64,000 nucleotides of DNA from Spirosoma rhododendri. Lineage in GTDB: Bacteria > Bacteroidota > Bacteroidia > Cytophagales > Spirosomataceae. This document shows, piece by piece, positions 35,623 to 44,828 of this stretch. How positions within the stretch are numbered: the first letter of the stretch is position 1; every line of letters starts with the position of its first letter. The notes beneath the pieces were generated by a model. The model worked only from the letters and a program-made list of their open reading frames with translations. It did no database searches and was not told the origin of the DNA. The position numbers were made by a program, and so were the translations under genes. The stretch spans positions 62,001 through 126,000 of the forward strand of contig NZ_CP051677.1 in assembly GCF_012849055.1 (NCBI RefSeq), in the 5' to 3' direction.

Positions 35623-37461
35623 ATGAAGATTTATAGACGGCTGCTGGTGTATGCCCAGCCCTACGGACGATTTTTGGTACCCTTCGTCCTGTTTACCTTG
35701 ATTAGTGTGGTGTTCAACGTATTTCAGTTCGCGTTGATTATTCCCCTGCTCAACTTTCTGTTCAACCCCGTCAGCACGGCCGATGCGACCCGCTATGCAC
35801 AGACGCCCACGTTTAGCCTGTCGCCCGATTATTTCAAGGACACGTTCTACCACCTGATCTACCAGGCCAAAACCACCAACCCGCTCTACGTGCTGTATTT
35901 CATTGCAGGCATGATCGTGGTGGCCGTTATCATGACCAACCTGTTCCGGTTTATGGCTCAGCAAACGCTGCTCCGTGCCCGTACGTTATTGGTAAAACGG
36001 TTGCGCGAAGCGTTGTTTGAGAAGATCAATCACCTGCACCTGGGTTACTTCACCAAAGAGCGTAAAGGTGATCTACTATCGCGGCTCAACGGCGACGTGT
36101 ATGCCATCGAAAGTGTCGCAAGCAGTTCGGTCGAAGTGGTGTTCAAAGAGCCGTTTATGCTCATTAGCTACTTCGTGGCCCTATTTGCCATCTCGTTTAA
36201 GCTGACACTGTTTACGCTGGTCATCATCCCGATTTCGGCGGTCGGTATTTCGGCCGTGACCAAAAAACTCAAGAAAGAAGCGCAGGACGTGCAGTCGTCG
36301 ATGGGCCGGATGCTGACGCTGATGGACGAAACGCTGATGGGAATGCGGATTCTGCGGGCATTCAACGCAACACCCTTCGTGCTGGATCGCTTCGCCGTCG
36401 AAAACGATTTCTACCGCCGGGTAAGCCTCGACAGTTTCAAACGACGCGAACTGGCACCCGCTTTTTCCGAAGCATCAGGCGTATTCGTCGTAGCCTGTAT
36501 TCTGGTGTTTGGCGGCAGTCTGGTGCTCAGCAGTCAGAGCGATTTACAGGCGAGTTCGTTCATTGCGTTCATCGCCATTTTTTCGCAGGTGATCCGTCCG
36601 GCCAAAGCCATTGTGGTTGCCATTACCAACATTCAGCAAGGGCAGGCAGCCGGGGAACGCGTCGTAGAACTGCTCGACAAACCGGTCGAGATTCAGGACA
36701 AACCCAACGCCCGGCCGATGCCGCCATTCGCCCGCGAGATTGTATTCGACAACGTCAGTTTCCAGTACGGCGACAAGCCCGTGTTGAAAAATATCAGCTT
36801 CACCATCGGCAAGGGCAAGAAGATAGCCCTCGTTGGTCCGTCAGGCGTAGGCAAGTCTACGATTGCCGATCTGATTCCCCGCTTTTACGAAACGGATCAG
36901 GGCCGTGTCAGTATCGACGGCGTCGATGTGCAGGACTACACGATGGAGTCGTTGCGGGCGCAGATGAGCTTTGTCACGCAGGAAATTATCCTGTTCAACG
37001 ACACGATTTTCAACAACATCGCCCTCGGCAAACCCGACGCGAAGCTGGAAGACGTGATCGCAGCGGCCAAAATCGCCAACGCGCATCAGTTCATCATGGA
37101 CACCGAAGACGGTTATAACACAACCATCGGCGACCGGGGTATCCGGCTCAGTGGCGGGCAGCGGCAGCGGCTCAGCATCGCGCGGGCCGTGTTCAAAAAA
37201 CCGTCGATTCTGATTCTGGACGAAGCCACCTCGGCACTGGACCTCGAATCGGAAAAGTCGGTGCAGGACGCCCTCGACAACCTGATGGAAGGCCGCACGA
37301 CGCTCGTTATCGCCCACCGCCTGAGCACGATCCGCGAAGCCGACGAGATCCTGATTATGGAAAAAGGCGAGATCATCGAGCGCGGCAACCACAACGAACT
37401 CATCAATCAGGAAAACAGCATCTACCGCCGACTCAACACCATGCACGAGGTGTTGCAGTAA
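35623..37461 (+). CDS. MsbA-like ABC exporter (fused permease and ATPase)
   Basis: 612 residues. Six transmembrane helices (about 15-345), including a VFNVFQFALIIPLL segment and a coupling region KERKGDLLSRLNGDVYAIE. The ATPase half has Walker A GPSGVGKST (about 407), Q-loop FVTQEIILFNDT, signature LSGGQRQR, Walker B ILILDEATSALD and the switch His in VIAHRLST. This is the lipid A/glycolipid flippase type of type I exporter. It lies directly after a GT4 gene and before a GTAGCCTGGAC-type repeat. Essential MsbA or a specialised glycolipid exporter cannot be told apart here. Confidence 0.92.
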   Translation: MKIYRRLLVYAQPYGRFLVPFVLFTLISVVFNVFQFALIIPLLNFLFNPVSTADATRYAQTPTFSLSPDYFKDTFYHLIYQAKTTNPLYVLYFIAGMIVVAVIMTNLFRFMAQQTLLRARTLLVKRLREALFEKINHLHLGYFTKERKGDLLSRLNGDVYAIESVASSSVEVVFKEPFMLISYFVALFAISFKLTLFTLVIIPISAVGISAVTKKLKKEAQDVQSSMGRMLTLMDETLMGMRILRAFNATPFVLDRFAVENDFYRRVSLDSFKRRELAPAFSEASGVFVVACILVFGGSLVLSSQSDLQASSFIAFIAIFSQVIRPAKAIVVAITNIQQGQAAGERVVELLDKPVEIQDKPNARPMPPFAREIVFDNVSFQYGDKPVLKNISFTIGKGKKIALVGPSGVGKSTIADLIPRFYETDQGRVSIDGVDVQDYTMESLRAQMSFVTQEIILFNDTIFNNIALGKPDAKLEDVIAAAKIANAHQFIMDTEDGYNTTIGDRGIRLSGGQRQRLSIARAVFKKPSILILDEATSALDLESEKSVQDALDNLMEGRTTLVIAHRLSTIREADEILIMEKGEIIERGNHNELINQENSIYRRLNTMHEVLQ

Positions 37462-37462
37462 G

Positions 37463-37616
37463 GTGTAGCCTGGACCTCCCGGTCTGGCGGCCGAAAAATG
37501 TAGCCTGGACGTCCACGTCCGGGTGGACGCGAAGCGGCCTGGTGCTGCCGCCTTACACAGTTGCCCTGACGGGCACCCGGACGTGGACCGCACCGGCGGA
37601 CCGGTCCAGGCTACAC
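37463..37616. repeat. GTAGCCTGGAC-type palindromic element between convergent genes
   Basis: TGTAGCCTGGAC occurs at 37464-37475, again without the first T at 37500-37510, and inverted at 37604-37615. GTCCACGTCCGGGTG and its complement form an inner stem; the right arm holds about 15 extra bases. It looks like a composite of one partial and one full palindrome. Confidence 0.75.
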
Positions 37617-37628
37617 AGTCATACTAAG

Positions 37629-38906
37629 CTACACTTGCCGGCCTCTGGACTTGGAGCGTTTCGCTGGTGCGGTCGCGGCTGTACTCACATAATCAACCGC
37701 TTTGTCGAATTTTTCGAGAACGGCTTGCCAGGTGTAATTCTGCTGCACATACCGTTTTCCGTTTTCGGCCATCTGGCTGATATCCTGCGTCAGGATGTTA
37801 TCGATGGCCGTTTCAAACTCGGCATAGTCGCGGTACGCGTACCCGGCATGACTCGCTTCGATGTGGTCGAGCAGAATTTCGCAGTTGGCGTTGGCAATCA
37901 CCGGGACGCCAACCGACATACTCTCCAGCGTCACCATCGACAGACTTTCGTAGGGCGACGGCATCAACATGGCTTTCGCACCCAGTAGCAGCCGGGCCTT
38001 TACGTCCTCATCGACAAACCCGGCCGGGATGATATCGGGGTGGCCGGGGATATCCATAAACGACTGCCCGACGAGTACCAGTTTCAGCGGAGCCGGATGC
38101 TTCTTTTTGTAGCGTAAAAACTGATCGATCATCACATCGCAGCCCTTCGCCTTATCAATCCGGCCGACGTACAGCAGGTAATCAGCATCGGTACCGATCA
38201 GTTCAGCCGCTGTTTTCTCCGACACGGCATGGGGCGGCTCAATACCGACTCCCACAACGTCGCTGTGGATATCCTGATTGGCAAAGAGCTGATTAACAAA
38301 CCGCTGCTCGGCGACAGTATTGTACAAGATAGCCCGTGGCCGGTGAAAAACCGCCGGGAATATGGGCAGGTAGATCGGTTTCTCATCGTGCGCGGTCGGA
38401 ATGAGAATTGACTTATGCGGAGCGACCGTCAGACCCTCTATCGTGGGATAGTAGAGGTACGTGAAGAAGATCAGTGCATCATACTGCTGATGGTTCTGGC
38501 GGAGATACTCAATCAGCTCGGGCGTGTATGGTCCCTGATAACGGGGCCACATGCGAAGGCACTCGTCGACCGCCGGTCCTTTCAGCGAATAGTACTTTTT
38601 CTTCAACCACCCCCAGGCACCCCGCTTGTCCATAGCCATCAGTTTACGCAGCTGATGCTCGGTTTGTCCAGACAATTTTGACTGCCGCTCGTAGGCCGTG
38701 GCAAAGCGCCTGACGCGAACGCCGTGAATCATCACCGTTTCGGCCGGATACCAGTTAGACCACTTCTGGTACTCGATGGCACAACTCGTCAGCACATCGA
38801 CCTCATAGGTATCTGTTAGCCGTTCGGCCAGGATACGGCAGTGGTATTCCGCCCCACCATTCACCTCAACGCCGTAGCGCTGCACGATAAAAGCAATCTT
38901 TTTCAT
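37629..38906 (-). CDS. GT4-family glycosyltransferase
   Basis: 425 residues. N-terminal MKKIAFIVQRYGVEVNGGAEYHCRILAERL is typical of GT4 enzymes acting on surface glycans. The C-terminal domain has YLLYVGRIDKAKGCDVMIDQFLRY and the donor segment MLMPSPYESLSMVTLESMSVGVPV with its EX7E glutamates. A basic tail (AKRSKSRGRQV) could bind membrane. Longer than the other GT4 proteins here. It converges on the ABC exporter across the GTAGCCTGGAC-type repeat and may belong to the same glycolipid pathway. Confidence 0.86.
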   Translation of the reverse strand: MKKIAFIVQRYGVEVNGGAEYHCRILAERLTDTYEVDVLTSCAIEYQKWSNWYPAETVMIHGVRVRRFATAYERQSKLSGQTEHQLRKLMAMDKRGAWGWLKKKYYSLKGPAVDECLRMWPRYQGPYTPELIEYLRQNHQQYDALIFFTYLYYPTIEGLTVAPHKSILIPTAHDEKPIYLPIFPAVFHRPRAILYNTVAEQRFVNQLFANQDIHSDVVGVGIEPPHAVSEKTAAELIGTDADYLLYVGRIDKAKGCDVMIDQFLRYKKKHPAPLKLVLVGQSFMDIPGHPDIIPAGFVDEDVKARLLLGAKAMLMPSPYESLSMVTLESMSVGVPVIANANCEILLDHIEASHAGYAYRDYAEFETAIDNILTQDISQMAENGKRYVQQNYTWQAVLEKFDKAVDYVSTAATAPAKRSKSRGRQV

Positions 38907-39039
38907 ACGTTGGGCAACGACCGGCAGGCCGTCAGGCAGTTTACCGAAACCAGATCATGCCGAACTGTAGCCGACATTAAAACGAAAAAAGCGTCTGGTA
39001 CGATAAGCTGAAAATGTATACAAGGCCTGATACTGGTGA

Positions 39040-39047
39040 CAAAGGTA
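39040..39047 (-). promoter_or_regulatory. Candidate -7 element (TACCTTTG) for the GT4 gene at 38906
   Basis: A perfect TAnnTTTG on the minus strand about 135 bases upstream of the ATG. No TTG at the proper -33 distance, so this is a weak call. Confidence 0.35.
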
Positions 39048-39089
39048 GTATGCCGGACGCGGTAATCAGGCAGGCAAAACCCATATACG

Positions 39090-40064
39090 TCACTGGTGCG
39101 GCCCGACAGTCAGTATAATCTTGCCGATGTGGTCGCTGCTTTCCATCAGTTGCTGCGCCTGAGCCGCTTCGGCCAGTGGGAACGTGCGGTACACGACCGG
39201 CTTTACCCGCCCGGCACTTACCAGCGGCCAGACATTCGCCAGCACGTCGGCAACGAGCGCGGATTTTTGCTCGTCGGTGCGGGGTTTGAGCATGCTACCC
39301 GTCAGCACGATGCGCTTGCTCATCAGCTCGCGGATATTGATTGTGCTCTCCGGCCCTTTCATCGCGTTGATAAAGGTCAGCCGCCCATCGGTGCGCAGTA
39401 GCCGGATATTCTTTTCGGTATAATCACCGCCGACCATGTCCAGAATTACATCCAGCCCATACGGTTTCAGCGCGTCCTCAAAATCCTCGGTTTTGTAGTT
39501 GACAACCCGCTCGGCACCCAGCCGTTCGCAAAACGTTTTCTTCTCGTCGTTACCCACCGTAGCAAACGCCTTCGCGCCAAAAGCAGCAGCAAGCTGAATC
39601 GCCGTGATACCGATACCACTACTACCCCCGTGTACCAGGAAATGCTCGCCCGCCCGCAGCCGGACCTGCTGAAACACGTTCGACCAGACAGTCAATACCG
39701 TTTCGGGCAGCGAGGCCGCGTCGGTCATCGACATACCATCCGGAACGGGCAGGCAGTGCCGCTCATCGACAGCAACGTATTCGGCGTAGCCCCCACCGGG
39801 CAGCAGCGCACAAACGGCGTCGCCAGCCCGCCACCGATTCGCTCCAGGCCCACATTGCTCGACGGTTCCGGCCATTTCCAGCCCCGGCACCTGCCCCGAC
39901 GGGTCGGTACCGTACCCGCCCTGCCGCTGCATGATATCACTGCGGTTTAGTCCGGCTGCCGCAACGCGCACCAGCACCTGTCGGTAGCCGGGTTCGGGTT
40001 TGGCTTGTTCCCGTACCTCCAGAACGGCGGAATCGCCGGGGCGGGTAATAACGATAGCTTGCAT
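39090..40064 (-). CDS. NAD(P)H:quinone oxidoreductase-like zinc-free MDR protein
   Basis: 324 residues of the medium-chain dehydrogenase superfamily, QOR/PIG3 type. GroES-like half with GLNRSDIMQRQGGYGTDPSG, then the nucleotide-binding motif VHGGSSGIGITAIQLAAAFGA (AXXGXXG type), ATVGNDEK and VNYKTEDFEDAL. The zinc-binding cysteines of alcohol dehydrogenases are missing. It reduces quinones or enones with NADPH in the cytoplasm. Single gene, bordered on the upstream side by an A+T-type inverted repeat. Confidence 0.87.
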   Translation of the reverse strand: MQAIVITRPGDSAVLEVREQAKPEPGYRQVLVRVAAAGLNRSDIMQRQGGYGTDPSGQVPGLEMAGTVEQCGPGANRWRAGDAVCALLPGGGYAEYVAVDERHCLPVPDGMSMTDAASLPETVLTVWSNVFQQVRLRAGEHFLVHGGSSGIGITAIQLAAAFGAKAFATVGNDEKKTFCERLGAERVVNYKTEDFEDALKPYGLDVILDMVGGDYTEKNIRLLRTDGRLTFINAMKGPESTINIRELMSKRIVLTGSMLKPRTDEQKSALVADVLANVWPLVSAGRVKPVVYRTFPLAEAAQAQQLMESSDHIGKIILTVGPHQ

Positions 40065-40071
40065 TTTTGAC

Positions 40072-40173
40072 TAGTTGTAAAGTTGGATGGTTGTAGAGTT
40101 GGATAGTTGCTACCGCCGTTATGGCTTGCGCAAGCCAACTTTATAACCTTACGACTTTACAACTCTACAACTA
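40072..40173. repeat. A+T-type inverted repeat (AGTTGTAAAGTTGG variant)
   Basis: Arms 40072-40109 and 40136-40173 are made of TAGTTGTAGAGTTG and GTAAAGTTG words. A GGCTTGCGCAAGCC palindrome lies at 40124-40137. It sits between divergent genes, unlike most members, which follow stop codons. Confidence 0.65.
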
Positions 40174-40250
40174 TCCCTTTAAACCTTCCCCACGAAGTGA
40201 CGGTTATCGATTGAGCAGTTAATTCCACTTTTTTTGATTGTACAACATTC

Positions 40251-40964
40251 ATGGCAGAGTCTATTAAAACGGCCCTCGTAACCGGCGGGTCGAAAGGAAT
40301 CGGGTACGGCGTCGCCGAAACGCTTATACATCAAGGCATTCGGGTGGCCATCACCAGCCGGTCGCAGGAGAGTGCTGACGAAGCAGCCGCGTCGCTCAAC
40401 AAAATCAAGGAAGGCTACGCGCTGGGACTACAGGCCGATGTGCGTGATCTGGCATCGCAGCAAAAAGCCGTCGAGACGCTGCTCGACAAATGGGGGCAGC
40501 TCGATTATGTAATTGCCAACGCGGGGGTAGGTCATTTCGCACCGGTGCAGGAGTTGACGCCGGAGCAATGGCAGGAAACCATCGACATCAACCTGACGGG
40601 TGTGTTCTACACGACGAAAGCGACGGTAGCGGAACTGGCGAAAACGGAAGGCTATTTCATCACGATTGCCAGCCTGGCCGGAGCCAACTTCTTCGAGAAA
40701 GGATCGGCGTACAACGCCAGCAAGTTCGGCCTGGTGGGCTTCACGCAGGCGATCATGCTCGACCTCCGCAAAGACGGCATCAAGGTGTCTACGATTATGC
40801 CCGGTTCGGTCGCGACGTATTTCGACGGCAACGAACCCAGCGATAAGGATGCGTGGAAAATTCAGCCGGAAGACATCGGTCAGATCGTCGCCGACCTGAT
40901 CAAGATGCCCGCCCGCACACTCCCCAGCAAAGTCGAAGTGCGCCCCTCCCGGCCGGGCAAATAG
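40251..40964 (+). CDS. SDR-family oxidoreductase
   Basis: 237 residues. Classical short-chain dehydrogenase: TGGSKGIGYGVAE (TGxxxGxG), NAGVG, the catalytic Ser in TIASLAGANFFEKG and YNASK (YxxxK), and VSTIMPGSVAT. NADP preference is likely from the SRSQES segment after beta-2. Such proteins are often annotated as 3-oxoacyl-ACP reductase, but the substrate cannot be read. Followed by an A+T-type repeat, then convergent guaA. Confidence 0.88.
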   Translation: MAESIKTALVTGGSKGIGYGVAETLIHQGIRVAITSRSQESADEAAASLNKIKEGYALGLQADVRDLASQQKAVETLLDKWGQLDYVIANAGVGHFAPVQELTPEQWQETIDINLTGVFYTTKATVAELAKTEGYFITIASLAGANFFEKGSAYNASKFGLVGFTQAIMLDLRKDGIKVSTIMPGSVATYFDGNEPSDKDAWKIQPEDIGQIVADLIKMPARTLPSKVEVRPSRPGK

Positions 40965-40972
40965 TCTTTGAT

Positions 40973-41048
40973 AGTTTAAAGTTCAATGTCCAATGTTCAA
41001 GGTTTGCTGAAGCGTTAACCTTGAACACTGGACATTGAACTTTAAACC
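40973..41048. repeat. A+T-type inverted repeat between SDR gene and guaA
   Basis: Arms 40973-41004 and 41017-41048 pair with a single mismatch (AGTTTAAAGTTCAATGTCCA...). A hairpin of about 30 bp, it probably also acts as a terminator for both convergent genes. Confidence 0.85.
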
Positions 41049-41055
41049 AAACTGA

Positions 41056-42588
41056 CTATTCCCACTCAATCGTCGCCGGGGGCTTCGAGGAGATGTCGTA
41101 GACGACGCGGTTGACGCCTTTGACGCGGTTGATGATGTCGTTGGACACATTAGCCAGAAACTCGTAGGGCAGGTGCGCCCAGTCGGCGGTCATTCCGTCG
41201 ACACTCGTAACGGCGCGGAGCGCGACAACGCGTTCGTAAGTCCGCTCATCGCCCATCACGCCCACCGATTGTACCGGCAGCAGCATAGCACCCGCCTGCC
41301 ACACTTTATCGTACAGCCCGTCGCGATTCAACCCGTTGATGAACAGCGCGTCGACCTGCTGGAGAATGTCGACTTTTTCGGGAGTGACGTCGCCCAGAAT
41401 CCGAATCGCCAGACCGGGACCGGGGAACGGGTGACGGCCCAGAATTGCTTCGGGCAGACCCAATGTGCGACCCACAGCCCGCACTTCGTCTTTGAACAGG
41501 GTATTGAGCGGCTCCACGACTTTCAGCTTCATGAAGTCGGGCAGACCACCCACGTTATGGTGCGATTTGATCGTTGCCGACGGCCCTTTCACCGATACCG
41601 ACTCGATCACGTCGGGGTAGATCGTACCCTGCCCCAGCCACGCCACACCCTCGATCTGATGCGCTTCGTGGTCGAAGACGTCGATGAATGTTTTGCCGAT
41701 GGCTTTGCGTTTGGCTTCGGGGTCGGTCAGACCAGCCAGTGCGGTGTAGAACTGCTCTTTCGAATCGACACCTTTCACGTTCAGGCCCAGCGACTCGTAG
41801 GAGGCCAGTACGTCTTCAAACTCGTCTTTGCGCAGCAGCCCGTTATCGACAAATACGCAGTACAGGTTCTTGCCGATCGCCCGGTGAATGAGCATGGCCG
41901 CTACCGACGAGTCGACCCCGCCCGATAGGCCAAGTACCACTTTATCGTCGCCGAGCTTTTCCTGCAACTGCGCCACCGTCGATTCCACGAACGATTCCGG
42001 GTCCCAGTCCTGCGAGCAGCCGCAGATGTCGACTACGAAGTTTTTCAGCAGTTCTTTACCCTGTAGCGAGTGCGTCACTTCGGGGTGAAACTGAATACCG
42101 TACGTCTCTTCGCCCTCAACCTGAAAGGCCGCTACGCGTACGGAATCCGTCGAGGCAATGATATGAAACGACTCGGGAATGCTGGTGATCGTGTCGCCGT
42201 GCGACATCCAGACCTGCGAATGCTGATCGATACCGCGCATCAGCGGGCTACCGGCGTCGACGGTGCCGAGTTTGGCGCGGCCGTACTCACGAATCGACGA
42301 CGGCTGCACTTCGCCCCCGCTGGTGTGGGCCAGCAGCTGGGCTCCGTAGCACACACCCAGCAGCGGTAACTTTTGCCGGAATGCGGCCAAATGCATGTTG
42401 GGAGCGCCATCTTCCCGCACGGACGACGGGCTGCCCGACAGGATTACACCTTTAACGTCAGGCGAGATAACCGGGATGTTGTTGTAGGGATGGATTTCGC
42501 AGTAAACATTGAGTTCGCGCACCCGGCGGGCAATGAGTTGGGTGTATTGCGAACCGAAATCCAGAATCAAAATCTGTTCGGTGGCCAT
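41056..42588 (-). CDS. guaA: GMP synthase (glutamine-hydrolysing)
   Basis: 510 residues from ATG 42588 ([23 protein letters not shown]). The class I glutaminase domain has the nucleophile Cys in [11 protein letters not shown] and HPEVTHS. The ATP-pyrophosphatase has [14 protein letters not shown]; the C-terminal dimerisation domain ends [17 protein letters not shown], the canonical end. It converts XMP to GMP. A perfect TACCTTTG lies 19 bases upstream. Confidence 0.97.
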   Translation of the reverse strand: MATEQILILDFGSQYTQLIARRVRELNVYCEIHPYNNIPVISPDVKGVILSGSPSSVREDGAPNMHLAAFRQKLPLLGVCYGAQLLAHTSGGEVQPSSIREYGRAKLGTVDAGSPLMRGIDQHSQVWMSHGDTITSIPESFHIIASTDSVRVAAFQVEGEETYGIQFHPEVTHSLQGKELLKNFVVDICGCSQDWDPESFVESTVAQLQEKLGDDKVVLGLSGGVDSSVAAMLIHRAIGKNLYCVFVDNGLLRKDEFEDVLASYESLGLNVKGVDSKEQFYTALAGLTDPEAKRKAIGKTFIDVFDHEAHQIEGVAWLGQGTIYPDVIESVSVKGPSATIKSHHNVGGLPDFMKLKVVEPLNTLFKDEVRAVGRTLGLPEAILGRHPFPGPGLAIRILGDVTPEKVDILQQVDALFINGLNRDGLYDKVWQAGAMLLPVQSVGVMGDERTYERVVALRAVTSVDGMTADWAHLPYEFLANVSNDIINRVKGVNRVVYDISSKPPATIEWE

Positions 42589-42606
42589 GGATTGGTCTCT
42601 AAAATG

Positions 42607-42614
42607 CAAAGGTA
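42607..42614 (-). promoter_or_regulatory. Candidate -7 element (TACCTTTG) for guaA
   Basis: A perfect TAnnTTTG on the minus strand ends 19 bases before the guaA ATG, a normal short leader for Bacteroidota. The -33 TTG is not obvious. Confidence 0.5.
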
Positions 42615-42651
42615 GGGCATTTTTCCATACGGCGACCCTTTCCCTCCCGAA

Positions 42652-44724
42652 CTAACGACTGACTACCAGCCGACACTGGATACCGCCCCCCCTGTAAGCC
42701 AGCGTCAGTACGTATGTGCCGACGGGCAGAGCAGCAACGGAAAATGGCAACACCGATGCCCCCGAACTGACGGCCCGATTCTGCTGTAGCACGGTTACCC
42801 CGGCCATATTTGTCAGCGTCAGCGTAACGGGGTCGCCGTTCCAGTCAAGCGGCAACCGGGCGTACACCTGATCGGAGGCCGGGTTGGGGTACACGAGCGA
42901 CGAGTTATAGATACCACCGGGATTACTTTTCCCCGGCAGTTCCGGCCCCGTCGGTATGTAGAGTACATACTGGAGCGACGCCGTTACGACCGGCGAATAG
43001 CTGGCTTCCGCTTTCTGGCTAATGGCCCGAATCCGATACTGGTAGATTGTGCCAATGCGTAACGAGTCCGTGTTGCTCGACTTCCGGCGATCTCTGTAGG
43101 TGCTGACCGAGTTGCTCAGCGTGGCAATCTGGCTGAATTTTCCGCTGCTATCGGCCCGTTCGACACCCCAGGAATCAACACCCGTAGCAGGCTGGTTCCA
43201 GTTGAGTTGAATGGCTACTGTATCGAGCGGAATGGCCCGCAGGTCGTTGGCAATGGGCAGTGGAGCCGCGATCGGCACCGACTGAAACGTCAGCGCGCGC
43301 ATTCCCCGTTGATTCCGGATAGTTGGCCCAGCGTAATAACCCAGCTGATTATCCTGGTACGACGATGGCAGATACGTCAGTGTCTGGGCCGTCGTCGAGC
43401 GGGCCAGCGTCAGCACAAGCTTGTTACCCACCGCCGACACCGACTGCACCAGCCCCGACTCGCCGGTGGGGTAATTAGTGTAGACAAAGTCGGTCATGCG
43501 TTGCGTGTAGGTCCGGCCCGTTTTCGGGTTGGCAATAACCGAATCAGCAGGCCATTTCATCTGCTGCCCCGGCTCAAACTCCATCGTAATTTCGGTGTAG
43601 TCGGGCTTGCTGTAGAAGAGCTTGCGCAGGTTCGGCGACCCAACATTACTGGTGTCGGTGCTTTTGTACAGGTCGCGGGCAATGATGCGGTACAATTCCT
43701 GACCAAACTGCCGGTAACCGGGCTCGTCGTAATGCAGGCCCTGATAGCCGGGCAGGCCAACCGTCGCGATGGGTACATGGTCGGGGTACACGCTGGTAAT
43801 CTGCCGTTGAAAATCACGAAGGGTACCGGCCTGCGTCGCCGAGGCATTCGTCAGGATATTCAGCTGCGCCATGTATACCCGCCGAAGTTTGGGGTAATCC
43901 TGCTTCCAGTTGCTATAAAGCCGAGCGTACTGAGCAGCGTAGCTATCGCCGGAATTGTTGGCGGCTTCCGCTTCCCCCTGCCGCCAGATCATCACCAGTG
44001 GCTGATTGGCCAGACCCGCCCGACGCGTCCGGTACAGCAGCCGCCCGTAAAGCGTCGACAGATTGTCGGGCTCCGTACCGATCCGGATCAGGTGCGTAGC
44101 GATGTCCGTTGAGCCAACGGCCCCGTTGATCACAGCGGTCGGGATACTGTCTTTCTGGTAGATATACCGTTGCAGTTCAACGCCCCAGAGACTATTGAAT
44201 CCTTCCGACGTATTGGTCAGGCACCAGGCCGTATCGGCAGGGTTGTACGCTGAGTTACCGCTGTTGACGCCGAACGACCGACAAAACGGGCTGCCATACG
44301 GGTTGTTATCGAAGCGACCGACTGCATTCGACTGCCCCATGATCAGGTACGCGTCGCCACAGACGATGCTGTCGCGGGTGGCCACCCAGGCTGAATCGCC
44401 GGGCGCACGATACCGAAACAACTGAAAACTGTACAGGTGTGATTCTGCTTTGATGGAAGGCGTGAAGCGAAACAAGCCAGCCGAGTCGGTAGTTAGGCGA
44501 GTATAGCCAACTGGTTTCTGGTCGCGCAGGGTCACGACCGACAGCGTTGCCGCCGTGGGGTCGGTAACGCGCCCACTGATAGACACTCCGCACCGGCTGG
44601 TTACCGGGTCGCGCACATAAAGCTGCAACCGGGCAGGCCAGTTGGTTAATGTTACGTTTTGTCCATTACTCCAGTGTGGTGCGAGTAAAGCAATGAAGTA
44701 AATACTACGCAGTAAAGCTTTCAA
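42652..44724 (-). CDS. Secreted SGNH/sialate O-acetylesterase-like protein with Fn3 and T9SS C-terminal domain
   Basis: 690 residues from a TTG start. Signal peptide ends SNGQN. SASA-type esterase domain (about 120-360) carries the catalytic block LIMGQSNAVGRF, VINGAVGSTDI, WRQGEAEAANNSG and GLPGYQGLHYDEPGYRQFG with the Asp/His pair. A fibronectin type III-like domain (about 500-590) follows, and the final 80 residues (YPNPASDQVYARLPL ... QCRLVVSR) form a T9SS sorting domain, so the enzyme is surface-exposed. It should remove acetyl esters from acidic or amino sugars. It lies next to a NamZ-like hydrolase and a SusCD system. Confidence 0.84.
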   Translation of the reverse strand: MKALLRSIYFIALLAPHWSNGQNVTLTNWPARLQLYVRDPVTSRCGVSISGRVTDPTAATLSVVTLRDQKPVGYTRLTTDSAGLFRFTPSIKAESHLYSFQLFRYRAPGDSAWVATRDSIVCGDAYLIMGQSNAVGRFDNNPYGSPFCRSFGVNSGNSAYNPADTAWCLTNTSEGFNSLWGVELQRYIYQKDSIPTAVINGAVGSTDIATHLIRIGTEPDNLSTLYGRLLYRTRRAGLANQPLVMIWRQGEAEAANNSGDSYAAQYARLYSNWKQDYPKLRRVYMAQLNILTNASATQAGTLRDFQRQITSVYPDHVPIATVGLPGYQGLHYDEPGYRQFGQELYRIIARDLYKSTDTSNVGSPNLRKLFYSKPDYTEITMEFEPGQQMKWPADSVIANPKTGRTYTQRMTDFVYTNYPTGESGLVQSVSAVGNKLVLTLARSTTAQTLTYLPSSYQDNQLGYYAGPTIRNQRGMRALTFQSVPIAAPLPIANDLRAIPLDTVAIQLNWNQPATGVDSWGVERADSSGKFSQIATLSNSVSTYRDRRKSSNTDSLRIGTIYQYRIRAISQKAEASYSPVVTASLQYVLYIPTGPELPGKSNPGGIYNSSLVYPNPASDQVYARLPLDWNGDPVTLTLTNMAGVTVLQQNRAVSSGASVLPFSVAALPVGTYVLTLAYRGGGIQCRLVVSR

Positions 44725-44751
44725 TGGTGGGTGTTAGGCAAAATAAGTTGA

Positions 44752-44759
44752 CAAAGCTA
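44752..44759 (-). promoter_or_regulatory. Candidate -7 element (TAGCTTTG) for the SASA esterase gene
   Basis: TAnnTTTG on the minus strand, 27 bases upstream of the TTG start. No convincing -33 element. Confidence 0.35.
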
Positions 44760-44828
44760 CCCTGCAATACGCTATAAGTCACCATACTGTGCGTTCATTT
44801 TTGCCATCAGCCAAGCAGTTGCGTGTAT

